NCBI GenBank assembly: GCA_019059635.1 | Contig: JAGVRJ010000012.1 | Coordinates: 558,001 to 622,000 of the forward strand | Source of the DNA: Proales similis | Taxonomy: Eukaryota; Rotifera; Eurotatoria; Ploima; Proalidae | DNA: 64,000 nt | Reading direction: 5' to 3' | Shown here: in pieces, positions 43,635-54,166 of the stretch | Numbering within the stretch: position 1 is the first letter of the stretch | How the letters are laid out: every line of letters starts with the position of its first letter | The notes under the pieces: model-generated | What the model saw: only the letters and a program-made list of their open reading frames with translations | Told to the model about the DNA's origin: nothing | Databases searched by the model: none | Made by a program: the position numbers and the translations under genes

Positions 43635-45818
43635 AAGCGTTAGCAAAGGCTCGATTTCCTTCGTCGACTTTGCACCAATTCTCTCCAAATCCCAGTCGAA
43701 TCCTAACTCTCTTTGTCGTTCGTTTTCTTTTTCCTTCATATTTCATTTCCTCTTTATTCCTTCATTTTCTGGCACTTGCTGGCCTCTTTGATGCGTTCTC
43801 TTTCTTACTCTCACGACGTTCTAATCATTACACTGCGCAATTGGTCTGTTCTACTGCTGAATGCCACTTTGCTCTTTCACGTTCCAGACTCCCTTAATCC
43901 ACTTTTCTTTTATGCTTTTTACACTTCCTATAAAATCAAACGCACTTTTGACGAGACAAGTAGAAAATTGGAGTGAGCAGTTGGTCTCGCTCTTGTTTCT
44001 CCTCTTCTTTTATTCTGTTCCCTCTCATCGTCGACCAACCAATTCAGACAAATAAAATTATTAAACAAACCATGAGAAAAAAAAGAGGAAACAACTGACT
44101 ATAATTCACTCTGGGCGATAGCAATCAGTCTAAATAGCAGCCAGCCAGCTAGCGAGCGAGGGAGAGAGAGAGAGGAAGAGAGAGACGACACAGTCATTGT
44201 GGCAAACTGGAAGCCGAGAGAACGGAAACAATATAAGTTTTGTTGTTGGCTCGATCGCTATCAGCAGAATGGCTGCATCTGATGCGTGCCGAGACAGCGC
44301 GCATAATTGCCGCCTTTTCGACCGACTCGCGCCTAATTCGCTGCTGCCTCGCAGTCTATCTGGCGGTGGCCAGTGCGCTCTTTTATTCATTCTTGTCTGG
44401 GCCTCCTTTCTTTGCCTTTCTTCTCCAATGACTGCTCGACCTGCCACAGTCAATCAGCCCAAAGCCTTTTCACTGGCAACCTTTTTCTTTCTGTTGAACT
44501 TTTATTATGGCGGCATACTTTTAATCTGGCGAGATTGAACTAGGATCGAGCCAATGTGTCAGTCAAACGAGCTGAGGCGCAAAACTGGACGGCCAATGGA
44601 GCACTGATAGGCCGACTAGGTAGCCAACCGACATCGAACGCCGCTGACCCATTGAGCGTAGAAGCCTGCTCGTGTTGATTGGAGAATTAGAGCTAATTCA
44701 AACAGCTCACGAGCCTTGAACTCGCGCCAACCTTTTTGGCTTGCATGTACGCATCGTGTCTATGTCTATGTGTGTGTTTGAGATAGAGAGTGCGCACAGG
44801 GCAAACAAACGAAGCAAAAAGCCAACGAGCGAGCTTGTCATTCGGCCTTGGCCAAAGCGCACTGAATCACATTCATATCTTTGCCGAGCGTCATAAAGTT
44901 TCAAAAGCATTTACGAGTCATGAGACGCACACATACGCGGCTATAATGAAGATCTAGTGTGTGCGCATTAAAAAAGACAAGAAGACTGTGATGAGGGTCC
45001 GAGTTGCCGCTATCGGCAGTAAACTCATTAAGGCGCATTTGCATTTGAGCGCGTGTTTCATATTAATTCGCTCTTGCTCATAATGCTCGCGTGCGCCATG
45101 TTCAGTCGGCAGCTCGATTCATGCATGCAAAAAGGTCAGAGGACGTAAACAAAGCCGCGGTGGCTGTGTGGCGAGCGCTCATAATGGCTTGGCGGCCAGC
45201 CTACTGCCCGGATGGATTATAAATAAGACCATTTATTATGGTGGCCTACCCGTCCAGCCTCGTGTGCGTGTGTGCGGCTTGAGATGTTTGTTTCAGTTGA
45301 GCGCGATCGATCGATATTATCGGACATAGACTGTGTCTGTGCATTTGCCGTTCACTCATTGAGTGACGCTGGCACCGCGGTCCGCTGCCTCGCCCACTCC
45401 TCCTCTTTTTCTCTCTCTCTCTTTACTTCATCAACTTGCCCGGACCCGCCGCGATCATAATGCATAAGCCCAGCTCGTTCTTAAGCGGCTCATTATTAAT
45501 GTAGCGCAATGGCGATCGGCCGCCCGCTCGCTTCAGCGTCGATATCATCATCGCACGCTCGCGTTAACGCTTATCTATTAGCTGCCCGCTTTTGTGTTAG
45601 TAATAATTCGCGCAGAGTTCACTCTTCAGTTCACTTTCACAAACTCAACTAGCCGAGCGCATTCGTACCCGAGCGCGAACATTACTTTGATGCGATACTT
45701 TGCGGCGCCGCTCCGACACATTCTCGATTTCCTCAAGCCTGTCCTCCTAGTCCTCCTAATCAGCTAATTGGCCGCTTTGATTCTAGATAACGACCACGAC
45801 GACGTTTGAGAGGATAAG
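43635..45818. other. 2.2-kb region between NSF and beta-spectrin
   Basis: Begins with the pyrimidine-rich NSF 3' UTR. A GA run lies at 44162-44174. Short frames such as 44197-44538 show hydrophobic stretches but no family similarity. An acceptor-like TTGATTCTAG ends at 45786, 32 nt before the beta-spectrin ATG, suggesting a 5' UTR intron or trans-splice site. A TATA-like stretch occurs near 45219. Confidence 0.45.
44051..44056 (+). terminator. polyadenylation signal of NSF
   Basis: AATAAA lies about 415 nt after the stop, at the end of a T/C-rich 3' UTR. Confidence 0.55.
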
Positions 45819-48800
45819 ATGGCCGACGTACAGGTGCCACTATCTCCGCACAAAGCAAAAGGCAACGGCGAAGTGCATCTGGTAGACGAGGTCGAGCTCA
45901 CCGACGACGGTGGACAGAGCACTGCTCGTTTATTCGAACGCACCCGCATTCAAGTATTGGCCGACGAGCGCGAGCTCGTGCAGAAAAAGACCTTCACCAA
46001 ATGGATAAACTCGCACCTTGTCGGCGTGCCAGGACAGCAGAGCCGCGTGGGCGATCTCTATATTGACTTGCGCGATGGCCGCCTTCTCATTCGGCTGCTT
46101 GAGGTGTTGTCCGGCGAGCGATTGCCGCGGCCCACCCGAGGCAAGATGAGAATCCACTGCCTGGAGAACGTGGACAAGGCGCTGCAGTTCTTGCAGGAGC
46201 AGTATGTTCACTTGGAGAATATTGGCGCGCACGACATCGTTGACGGCAACCCGTCGCTGACTCTGGGCCTCATCTGGACCATTATCCTGCGCTTCCAGAT
46301 TCAGAATGTCATCTACGACGACTATGACATGATGCGAGTGTACAGCGAGAGGCCGCGCGCAGTCGACGGCACCGACTCGCGACCTTCGTTCACTGCCGAG
46401 AGCCGCGAGACCCGATCGGCCAAGGACGCTCTTCTCCTCTGGTGTCAGATAAAGACCGCCGATTACTCGAACGTCAATGTTCGCAATTTCACCACATCGT
46501 GGAGGGACGGCCTCGCGCTCAACGCCCTCATTCACAAGCACCGACCCGATCTGGTCAACTACTCGCAGCTGAGCAAGTCAACGCCAGAGCAGAACCTGAA
46601 CAACGCTTTCACGGTCGCCGAACGCAAGCTCGGCATTGCTCGCCTCCTCGAGCCCGAGGATGTCAACGTTGACATTCCGGACGAGAAGATCATCATGACC
46701 TATGTGGTCACGCTCTACCACTACTTTTCCAAAATGAAAGACGACCAGGTACAAGGCAAGCGTATCCAGAAGGTGCTGGCCAGCTCGATGGGCATCGACG
46801 CTGACATCCAGACCTACGAGACTCTCACCTCTGATCTGCTCGAGTGGATAAGGAACAAATGCGAGCAGCTGGCCGAGCGCAACTTTGCCAATTCACTCAA
46901 CGGCGTCAAGCAGCAGCTTGTCGAATTCAACGAGTACAGGAAAAACGAGAAGGCGAGCAAGTTCAATGAGAAGGGCAACCTCGAAGTGCTCTTGTTTGCC
47001 ATTCAGTCCAAAATCCGCGCGCAGAATCAAAGACCTTATTTGCCCCGCGAGGGTCGGCTCATCTCTGACATCAATCGTGCATGGACCGAGCTGGAGCGGG
47101 CCGAGCACGAGCGAGAGCTGGCGCTCAGAGAGGAGCTTGTCAGACAAGAGAACCTCGAGCAGTTGGCCGAAAAGTTCCGCAAGAAGGCGACCATGCGCGA
47201 GAAGTGGCTCAACGACTCGCAGAAACTAGTCATCAGCGACCAGTTCGGCGTTGATATTCAATCGGTCGAGGCTGCTTTCAAAAAGCAGGAGGCCATTCAA
47301 ACTGATATTGGCGCGTTCGAGGAGCGCGTTCGAAACGTGATCGACATCGCCAAAGTGCTCGAGAAAGAGAACTACCACGGCATCGAGGACATAAACTCGC
47401 GCAAGCGAAACGTCTTCATGCTCTGGAACTACTTGCTCGACTTGGTCAAGACCCGACGCGCACGCCTTGAGACCTGCTACTCCCAGCAGCGTCTATTCCA
47501 AGAGGCGCAGCAGACCCACGACTATCTGGTGGACTTGGCGCGCACGCTCGCCGTCGACAACTATGGCAAGCACTTGCTCGGAGTGCAAGATCTTGTGCAA
47601 AGACAGCGCCTCGTCGACGCCGATCTTCAACTCATGAAGGACAAAGTAGAACGGCTCGTCAAAGAGCTTGGCGACGCTGGCCAGCAGAGCGAGCAAGCTG
47701 CTGACCCGGAAATGCGCGAGATGATCGACAAAAAGGCGCAAGAGCTCAGCAACGCATACAGCCGCGCGGTTGACCTGAGCGCCGAGCGTCAGGCGCGCCT
47801 CGAGCAAGCGCTTCGATTCTGGCAGCTGATGGCAGATTTGGACGAAGAGCAGCTCTGGCTCAATGAAAAGACTCAGCAGCTGTCGTTGCCAGACGAGCAG
47901 TCGCGGCTTAAGCCCAACACTGTGCTCGAGGAGATGAACGCCCATCGATCGCAGCAGTACGAGAACGTGCTCGACCAAGCCAGAAAGTACACGGAAACGA
48001 ACGAGTTGGGCCGCGAGGAGATCGAACAACGCCTCTCGGACCTGAACGCCAAATGGGATCTGCTCGGTGAACTAGTACGAGACAGTGAACGACGCAAGGC
48101 CGACTACGAACAGCTGAAAGCCTTTTTGGTCGACGCAGAGGACACCGACTCCTATTTGATTGAGCTCGGCCGAATGCTGACCCAATCTGCGGCCAGCGAG
48201 GTCGGCAAGGACGAGGCCACTGTTCAGAACCTGCTGCGCAAGCACGACGAGCTCGAGCAAGATTTCAAGCGCTACGGCCCAATTATCGCCGGCCTGAAGG
48301 AGCAGGCGAGCGGTCTGCCCTATGTTCAGCGTCTGGCTTCTGACGAGCCGATTGAGAACCGCGACAAGATCTCGGAGCATGTGGATCAAGTGCAGCAGCG
48401 AACCCAGGCACTGGATCGTCGCTACGCCGAGCTAAACGAAATGTTCAATGCGCGACGCGCCCGACTCAACGAGAAGCTGAACCTCATCAGACTGGAGAAC
48501 ATGGTCGACAACGAGCAGGAATGGATCGACGAGAAGGAGCGCTTCTTGGCCACATTGGACCCGACCACTGTTCGCGATGTGGAGGCGCTCGAAGTGATCA
48601 AGCACCGCTTTGACGGATTCGAGCGCGAAATGAACTCCAAGGCGCCCAGTGTCGCTGTGGTCAACCAGCAGGCTCGTCAAATATTTCAGGCGGGCGACGA
48701 AGGCGTGCAGCAAATCGACGAAGAGGACTCGGATAGCACGATCGCTGCGCTCAAAGATCGCCTCAATCAACTCAACGGCAAATGGTCTAATCTTCGCCGC

Positions 48801-51800
48801 TTGGTCGACAAGCGCCGAGAGGAGCTCAACTCCACATTCGTTGTTCAAACGTTTCACATCGAAGTGCAAGAGACGATCAGATGGATTCAGGAGAAAGTCA
48901 AAGTGGTCGAGTCGACCGAAGAGATCGACAACAAGGAGCTGAGCGACATTATTCGCCTGGAACGTACTCTGAGTCGCCTGGAAAACGACCTGAACGCAAT
49001 TCAGTCGAAAAAGGAGCAGCTGGAAGAGCAGGCCAGAGCACTCGAGCAGACCAGTCCTCAGGAGGCTGCACTCATCCGAGCTCAGCTAAACGAGATCGAA
49101 AAGGTCTGGCTCGAGCTGAAGGGTCTTCTCGCCAAACGAGAGGAGTCGATGGGCGAAGCGGCCGACTTGCAAAAGTTCCTGCGCGATTTGGACTTTTTCT
49201 CCGCCTGGCTCCGGCAAACGCAGACCACGGTGGCCAGCAGCGACTCGCCTCAGTCGTTGGCCGACGCCGAGCAGATGCTCAACAACCACGCGTCGATTCG
49301 AGAAGAGATCGAGCGCTATGCGCCCGACTATGCTCGAATGAAGGAGTACGGCAGCAGAGTATGCGAGAACGCCGACTCCTCTGATCCGCAGTACATGTTC
49401 CTGCGCGAGAGACTGAACGCTCTGGACCAGGGCTGGAACAGTCTAGACCAGGAGTGGCGTCATAGACAGCTGATGCTCACCGAGGACTTGGGCTCGGAGA
49501 TATTCAAACGCGACGCCAAGCAGTGCGAGCAGCTACTCACCAACCAGGACTATTACCTGAAGCAGCCGTTCGAGCCCAAGTCGCTGGAGGAGGCCGAGCA
49601 GACCATGCGCAAGCATCAGGACTTTGCCACTTCGTTCAGAGCCAACCGAGACAAGATCGAAGGCATCGAGCAGTCGGCCAAATCGCTCTGCGAGGACTCG
49701 CATCGCGACAGCGCGTCCATCAGAGCCAAGGCGAACGACATTCGCGAACGATTCGAGCAGAACGAGAGAGCAAGCGCTCGTCTGTTTATTCGATTGAAAG
49801 ACACTGTTCGTTACTATCAGTTCCTTCAGCTGGTCGACGATCTCAAAGAGTGGCTCGAGCTGCGTCAGATTCAAGTGCAAGACGAGTCCTATCGCGATGC
49901 CAAGGACATTCACATGAAATACCTGAGACACAAGACCTTTGAGTCGGAGGTGATTTCCAACCGAAATCGTCTGAACCAGCTGTCCGGCAAGGACGTGTTC
50001 GAGGAGCAGAACGAACACGGCGAGCCTGAGCCGGTCGACGAAGAGAACGCCGCCAGACGAGAGGCGATGCGCGCCGACATTCAGAACAAAATCAACGACC
50101 TGAACAATCAATGGGACAGTCTGCAGGACATGACCAAGGCCAAGGGCGAGAAGCTGTTCGACGCCAATCGTGGAACTCTGGTCGTGGACACAATCGACTC
50201 GATCGATATCTGGCTGCGAGAAATGGAGAAGCATTTGCGCTACACGACCAACAAAATGCAAGACCCGAACAACGAGAGCGTCTTGACCACGACCAACTTG
50301 TTGATGGACCGTCAGCGCGAGATCGAGAACCAGATCAGACTGCGTCAGTCGCAGATAGACGAGCTAAAGAAGCAGGCCGAGATCCTCAAGGAGACCGAGC
50401 CGGAGAAGGTGGCCGACGTGGACACCAAATGCGAAGAGATCGAACAACGCTTCGCCTACTTCCTCGAGCAGAACAAACTCAAGAACGAGGAGCTGCAGCG
50501 TCAGAAGCGAGTGTTCCAGTTCTTGCGCGACTGCGATGACGAGCAGCTGTGGACCGAGGAGAAGCTTCGCCAGGCCAACTCAGACGACGTGGGCAACTCG
50601 CTTGTGCAAGTGAACATGCTGCAGCGAAAGAACGAGACCCAGTCTCGAGAGGTGGAAAACCACGAGCAACGCATCCAGCAAGTTTGCGCCGAGGGACAGG
50701 CCATGATCGACGAAGGCCATCCGCGGGCTCAAGAGTTCCAGGATGCAATCGGCGCACTGCTTAGTCGCTGGGAGCAGCTGAAAAAGGCAATTGCCGAGCG
50801 ACGCGCTCGACTTGACTACTCGCAGCGTGTGCAGCAGTTTTTGTTTGACTGTGCCGAGGCTGAGGCGTGGATGGGCGAGCAGGAGCTTTACATGATGAGC
50901 GACACTGCCTCGCTCGTTCCGCCCAACCAGCAAGGAGGCCACGGTGGCTCGTCGGCCCTCACAGACAAGAAATACAAAGACGAGCAGAACGCCCAAAACC
51001 AGCTGAAGAAGCACTTGCAGCTCGAGACCGAAGTCGAGGACAGAGCAGCTCTGATTCGTGAGCTTGGCGACGTGAGTCGACAGCTCACCGCCGACGCGAC
51101 CACCATTATCAACGAGGATGGAACTGAGAGCCAACGGCTGCCGTCCGGCCACAACGCCGACATAATCCACAAGCGGCAAATGCAGATCGACAAGCTTTAT
51201 GTGAGCCTGAAGGATCTCGCACTGGAAAGACGGGCCCGACTGGAGGAGACATTGAAGCTGTTTGTGTTGCATCGCGACATCGACGATCTTGAGCAATGGA
51301 TCGCCGACAAAGTAATAGTGGCTGATTCGAACGACTATGGCCAGGACTTGGAGAACGTGAACGTCAAAATCGAGCGCTTCGGCCGCTTCGTCGAAGAAAC
51401 GAAACAGATTGGCTACGATCGAATCGGTCGCGTCACACAGATGGCAAATGCGCTGATCGACGCCGGTCATGCCGACGCAGCCATCATCGCCCAATGGAGT
51501 GAACAGTTGAACTCGGCCTGGGAAGACCTGCTCGAGCTGATGCGCACTCGAGAGCAGCTACTGCAGGCCTCGTGGCGACTTCACAAGTTCTATGACGATT
51601 GCAAGGAGGTTCTCGGACTTATCGAAGAGAAGCGCAACTGCATTCCGGACGACGCTGGCCGTGATGCGCGCAGCGTTGCACAGCTCCAAAGACGACATCA
51701 GACTTTTGAGGAGAACGAGCTGATCGCGCTCGGCACCAAGGTCGAGCAGATCAAGCAGGAAGCCGAACAGATCAAGCACCATTACGCAGGCCACCAGGCG

Positions 51801-53132
51801 GACGAGATCGAAGACCGAAAGAACACGGTCCTGCGTAAATGGCAAGAGCTTCAGTCTAATGTGTCGGAGCGCACAAGACACCTGGGCGACATGAACGACT
51901 TTTACAAGTTTATGAACTTGTCACGAGACCTGATAATGTGGATGGAGAGTCAAATGCGTCAGATGCGTAATGACGACAAGCCTCGCGACGTGAGCGGAGT
52001 AGAGCTGCTGTTGAACAACCACCAGTCGGTGAAGGCCGAGATCGACGCGCGGGCCGAAAACTTTACCATTTGCCTGAACTTGGGCAAAGACTTGATCGGG
52101 CGCCGTCTGAGCCGAGCCAAAGAAGTCAAGGATCGATGTGTTCAGATTTGCATGCAGCGTGATCAGATAAGCGACCAATGGCAAGAGAGGTGGGATCTGT
52201 TGCAGTCAATGCTCGAGGTCTACCAGTTCGCGCGAGACGCGGCCGTCGCCGAGCAGTGGCTCATTGCCCAAGAGCCCTATCTGCTCAACGAAGACCTTGG
52301 CGAGACTCTTGATCAAGTCGAGCAGCTGATTAAGAAGCACGAAACATTCGAAAAGTCAATATACGCCCAAGAGGAGCGCTTCAATGCGCTCAAGAAGTTG
52401 ACCACTCTTGAGCTCAAGCAGCAAGGAGAGCAGACGCACCAAGACAAACAGGCGATCAACGATCAACGTCTGGCTCAGTATTCAGAGGAGTACAAGACTC
52501 TTGACGAGCGTGCCGCAGAGGAGGCTGCCCGATCGTCGGCATCCGACACCCTCAGCGCTCAAGATTTGCTTAAGCAGCGCACTTCGGACGTGATAAACGT
52601 CACAATGGCGATGGCATCTGCTGGAGCGAGCGCTTCAGGAAGCACCTCCAAGCTGAACACTGCGCGTACGAGCGGCGAGAACAAGATTCAAGGAGCCCTG
52701 AAGCGCAAGCACGAATGGGAGTCGGCCACAAAGAAGGCAGGCACTCGCTCGTGGTCAGAGATCTACTGTGTCATCAATTCCGTCAACCGACTCGCCATGT
52801 ACAAAGACTTGAAGCACTTTAACAGCAAAAAAGCGCTCGAATCGCTCAGCTTAGTGGGCGCCACGGTCGAGGTGGCCAGCGACTACAAGAAGAGAAGCCA
52901 TGTGCTCCGGCTTCGTCTGGGCAACGGCGGCCAGTATTTGTTCCAGGCCAACAGCGAGAGAGAGATGACCAAGTGGATTGAGGCGGTCACGCAAGCGATC
53001 GAAGAGGCGAACAAAGGGGAGACGCCCGTCGAGCTGGCCAAGACCAAGTCGCTGCCGCCTCAAGGTCGTGGAAGTGGAGCCGACTCTGCATCGGGCCCTG
53101 GCGGAGTGAGTGCCTCCTTGCGAAGAAACTAA
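45819..53132 (+). CDS. beta-spectrin, complete coding sequence in a single exon
   Basis: One 7.3-kb exon encodes 2437 aa. Residues ~50-165 are CH1 (KKTFTKWINSHL ... ENIGAHDIVDGNPSLTLGLIW) and ~195-305 CH2 (SAKDALLLWCQIKT, FTTSWRDGLALNALIHKHRPDL); together they bind F-actin. Spectrin repeats of ~105 residues fill ~310-2170, in number consistent with the 17 of conventional beta-spectrin rather than the 30 of beta-heavy. The last part-repeat, which pairs with alpha-spectrin, is followed by a disordered linker and a C-terminal PH domain (~2288-2398: SWSEIYCVINS, HVLRLRLGNGGQYLFQA) that binds phosphoinositides. Beta-spectrin is the membrane-skeleton partner of alpha-spectrin, ankyrin and protein 4.1. 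Around residue 1700 a Gly/His/Ser-rich insertion extends a loop between helices. Human SPTBN1 is 2364 aa. ATG 45819 gives the short acidic leader seen in the family. Confidence 0.97.
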   Translation: MADVQVPLSPHKAKGNGEVHLVDEVELTDDGGQSTARLFERTRIQVLADERELVQKKTFTKWINSHLVGVPGQQSRVGDLYIDLRDGRLLIRLLEVLSGERLPRPTRGKMRIHCLENVDKALQFLQEQYVHLENIGAHDIVDGNPSLTLGLIWTIILRFQIQNVIYDDYDMMRVYSERPRAVDGTDSRPSFTAESRETRSAKDALLLWCQIKTADYSNVNVRNFTTSWRDGLALNALIHKHRPDLVNYSQLSKSTPEQNLNNAFTVAERKLGIARLLEPEDVNVDIPDEKIIMTYVVTLYHYFSKMKDDQVQGKRIQKVLASSMGIDADIQTYETLTSDLLEWIRNKCEQLAERNFANSLNGVKQQLVEFNEYRKNEKASKFNEKGNLEVLLFAIQSKIRAQNQRPYLPREGRLISDINRAWTELERAEHERELALREELVRQENLEQLAEKFRKKATMREKWLNDSQKLVISDQFGVDIQSVEAAFKKQEAIQTDIGAFEERVRNVIDIAKVLEKENYHGIEDINSRKRNVFMLWNYLLDLVKTRRARLETCYSQQRLFQEAQQTHDYLVDLARTLAVDNYGKHLLGVQDLVQRQRLVDADLQLMKDKVERLVKELGDAGQQSEQAADPEMREMIDKKAQELSNAYSRAVDLSAERQARLEQALRFWQLMADLDEEQLWLNEKTQQLSLPDEQSRLKPNTVLEEMNAHRSQQYENVLDQARKYTETNELGREEIEQRLSDLNAKWDLLGELVRDSERRKADYEQLKAFLVDAEDTDSYLIELGRMLTQSAASEVGKDEATVQNLLRKHDELEQDFKRYGPIIAGLKEQASGLPYVQRLASDEPIENRDKISEHVDQVQQRTQALDRRYAELNEMFNARRARLNEKLNLIRLENMVDNEQEWIDEKERFLATLDPTTVRDVEALEVIKHRFDGFEREMNSKAPSVAVVNQQARQIFQAGDEGVQQIDEEDSDSTIAALKDRLNQLNGKWSNLRRLVDKRREELNSTFVVQTFHIEVQETIRWIQEKVKVVESTEEIDNKELSDIIRLERTLSRLENDLNAIQSKKEQLEEQARALEQTSPQEAALIRAQLNEIEKVWLELKGLLAKREESMGEAADLQKFLRDLDFFSAWLRQTQTTVASSDSPQSLADAEQMLNNHASIREEIERYAPDYARMKEYGSRVCENADSSDPQYMFLRERLNALDQGWNSLDQEWRHRQLMLTEDLGSEIFKRDAKQCEQLLTNQDYYLKQPFEPKSLEEAEQTMRKHQDFATSFRANRDKIEGIEQSAKSLCEDSHRDSASIRAKANDIRERFEQNERASARLFIRLKDTVRYYQFLQLVDDLKEWLELRQIQVQDESYRDAKDIHMKYLRHKTFESEVISNRNRLNQLSGKDVFEEQNEHGEPEPVDEENAARREAMRADIQNKINDLNNQWDSLQDMTKAKGEKLFDANRGTLVVDTIDSIDIWLREMEKHLRYTTNKMQDPNNESVLTTTNLLMDRQREIENQIRLRQSQIDELKKQAEILKETEPEKVADVDTKCEEIEQRFAYFLEQNKLKNEELQRQKRVFQFLRDCDDEQLWTEEKLRQANSDDVGNSLVQVNMLQRKNETQSREVENHEQRIQQVCAEGQAMIDEGHPRAQEFQDAIGALLSRWEQLKKAIAERRARLDYSQRVQQFLFDCAEAEAWMGEQELYMMSDTASLVPPNQQGGHGGSSALTDKKYKDEQNAQNQLKKHLQLETEVEDRAALIRELGDVSRQLTADATTIINEDGTESQRLPSGHNADIIHKRQMQIDKLYVSLKDLALERRARLEETLKLFVLHRDIDDLEQWIADKVIVADSNDYGQDLENVNVKIERFGRFVEETKQIGYDRIGRVTQMANALIDAGHADAAIIAQWSEQLNSAWEDLLELMRTREQLLQASWRLHKFYDDCKEVLGLIEEKRNCIPDDAGRDARSVAQLQRRHQTFEENELIALGTKVEQIKQEAEQIKHHYAGHQADEIEDRKNTVLRKWQELQSNVSERTRHLGDMNDFYKFMNLSRDLIMWMESQMRQMRNDDKPRDVSGVELLLNNHQSVKAEIDARAENFTICLNLGKDLIGRRLSRAKEVKDRCVQICMQRDQISDQWQERWDLLQSMLEVYQFARDAAVAEQWLIAQEPYLLNEDLGETLDQVEQLIKKHETFEKSIYAQEERFNALKKLTTLELKQQGEQTHQDKQAINDQRLAQYSEEYKTLDERAAEEAARSSASDTLSAQDLLKQRTSDVINVTMAMASAGASASGSTSKLNTARTSGENKIQGALKRKHEWESATKKAGTRSWSEIYCVINSVNRLAMYKDLKHFNSKKALESLSLVGATVEVASDYKKRSHVLRLRLGNGGQYLFQANSEREMTKWIEAVTQAIEEANKGETPVELAKTKSLPPQGRGSGADSASGPGGVSASLRRN

Positions 53133-54142
53133 TTCAGCTGCTCAATCAGCCATATTCAATTCAACACTTCTATATGTCACTTGCTTTTCTCAATTCAGTT
53201 TTCTTTTTTTTCCTTTTCTCTTCGTTTGACACACCTGAGTATGTGATGTTGCACGACGACGACGCCGCTCTGACATCACCAAGTAGTTTAGCCAAGTCCT
53301 TAATCATCAAATTTGTTCGTCGGGCCGTGCTCGATCAACTGCAGATAATGGGCCCCCCAGTCTTCTTCATTTACGCTTCTAGTTCATCTAATCAAAATTA
53401 GTTTGATTCGAATTATTCGCCCAAATCTACTTTACCAATGTCGATTGAACCAGTTTCATCATCAAGCTTTATCACCATTCTTAACCCAACATCGTCAAAT
53501 AAATCCTACAACAAAACAAACCCAAAGACGAGAGGCAAATATTCTCGACGGCCGTTTAGTGCTTGCACTCGTATTTTATTGGACTCGGTACTTGAAATTA
53601 GCCCTGACTAGACCAGCGTGGACTACAACACACCAAAGTAAACGTGTTCGCCTGTCAAGAATCGAAAGGAGAAGCTTCACCTTGTTGATTATTTAAACTG
53701 ATGCGGCGGCTGCTAATTTATTTTGATAATACACTTGGCGCCAGTTCGACGGATCATGTGATTTATTTTGAGAACGCAACATGGGCCATTTGATTGCCAG
53801 TCGCTCTTCTTATCTTCTCCTTTCTTCTCGTCTCTTATTCTGCTTCATTTATTCTCCTTTTTTTCTCTTAGTTTGCTTTACCTTCAACAACAACAGCTTC
53901 CTTTTACGCACACTCACACACGTCAGCTCTGCAGCTTACAAATTGATAATTCACACGGTCTATTTCTTGGTCTCTCCACTCAATTTATCATTTGTTTTCG
54001 AGTTTTGCTCCTTTGTCTTCATAAATCAAATAAAATCTATTTAAAACACTCGTCCTCTTTGAGCGCTCTTTAATCCTCACGCAGACCAAGACTATTGACC
54101 ATTAGGCAGGTTTGAATCAAATCCAAAGCAAGCAAGAAAGCA
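53133..54142. other. beta-spectrin 3' UTR and convergent spacer
   Basis: No gene seen. AATAAA signals on the plus strand lie at 53498-53503 and 54029-54034; the minus-strand signal of the next gene lies at 54143-54148, so the two transcripts end within about 100 nt of each other if the distal site is used. Confidence 0.5.
54029..54034 (+). terminator. candidate distal polyadenylation signal of beta-spectrin
   Basis: AATAAA about 900 nt after the stop. The proximal alternative is at 53498-53503. Confidence 0.45.
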
Positions 54143-54148
54143 TTTATT
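54143..54148 (-). terminator. polyadenylation signal of secreted WD40 gene A
   Basis: TTTATT on the plus strand (AATAAA on minus) lies 19 nt after the gene A stop. Confidence 0.65.
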
Positions 54149-54166
54149 TATGACTAAAGCGATGGC

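Noticed and set aside
44197-44538. 113-aa frame with two hydrophobic stretches downstream of NSF
   Set aside because: T/C-rich DNA readily gives hydrophobic frames; no family similarity and no supporting signals. A small membrane protein cannot be fully excluded.
50580-51494. Reverse-strand frame of 304 aa inside beta-spectrin
   Set aside because: Fully antisense to conserved spectrin repeats; its Leu/Val-rich composition is the usual mirror of Glu/Lys/Gln coiled-coil codons. The same holds for 49533-50261 and 47493-48029.
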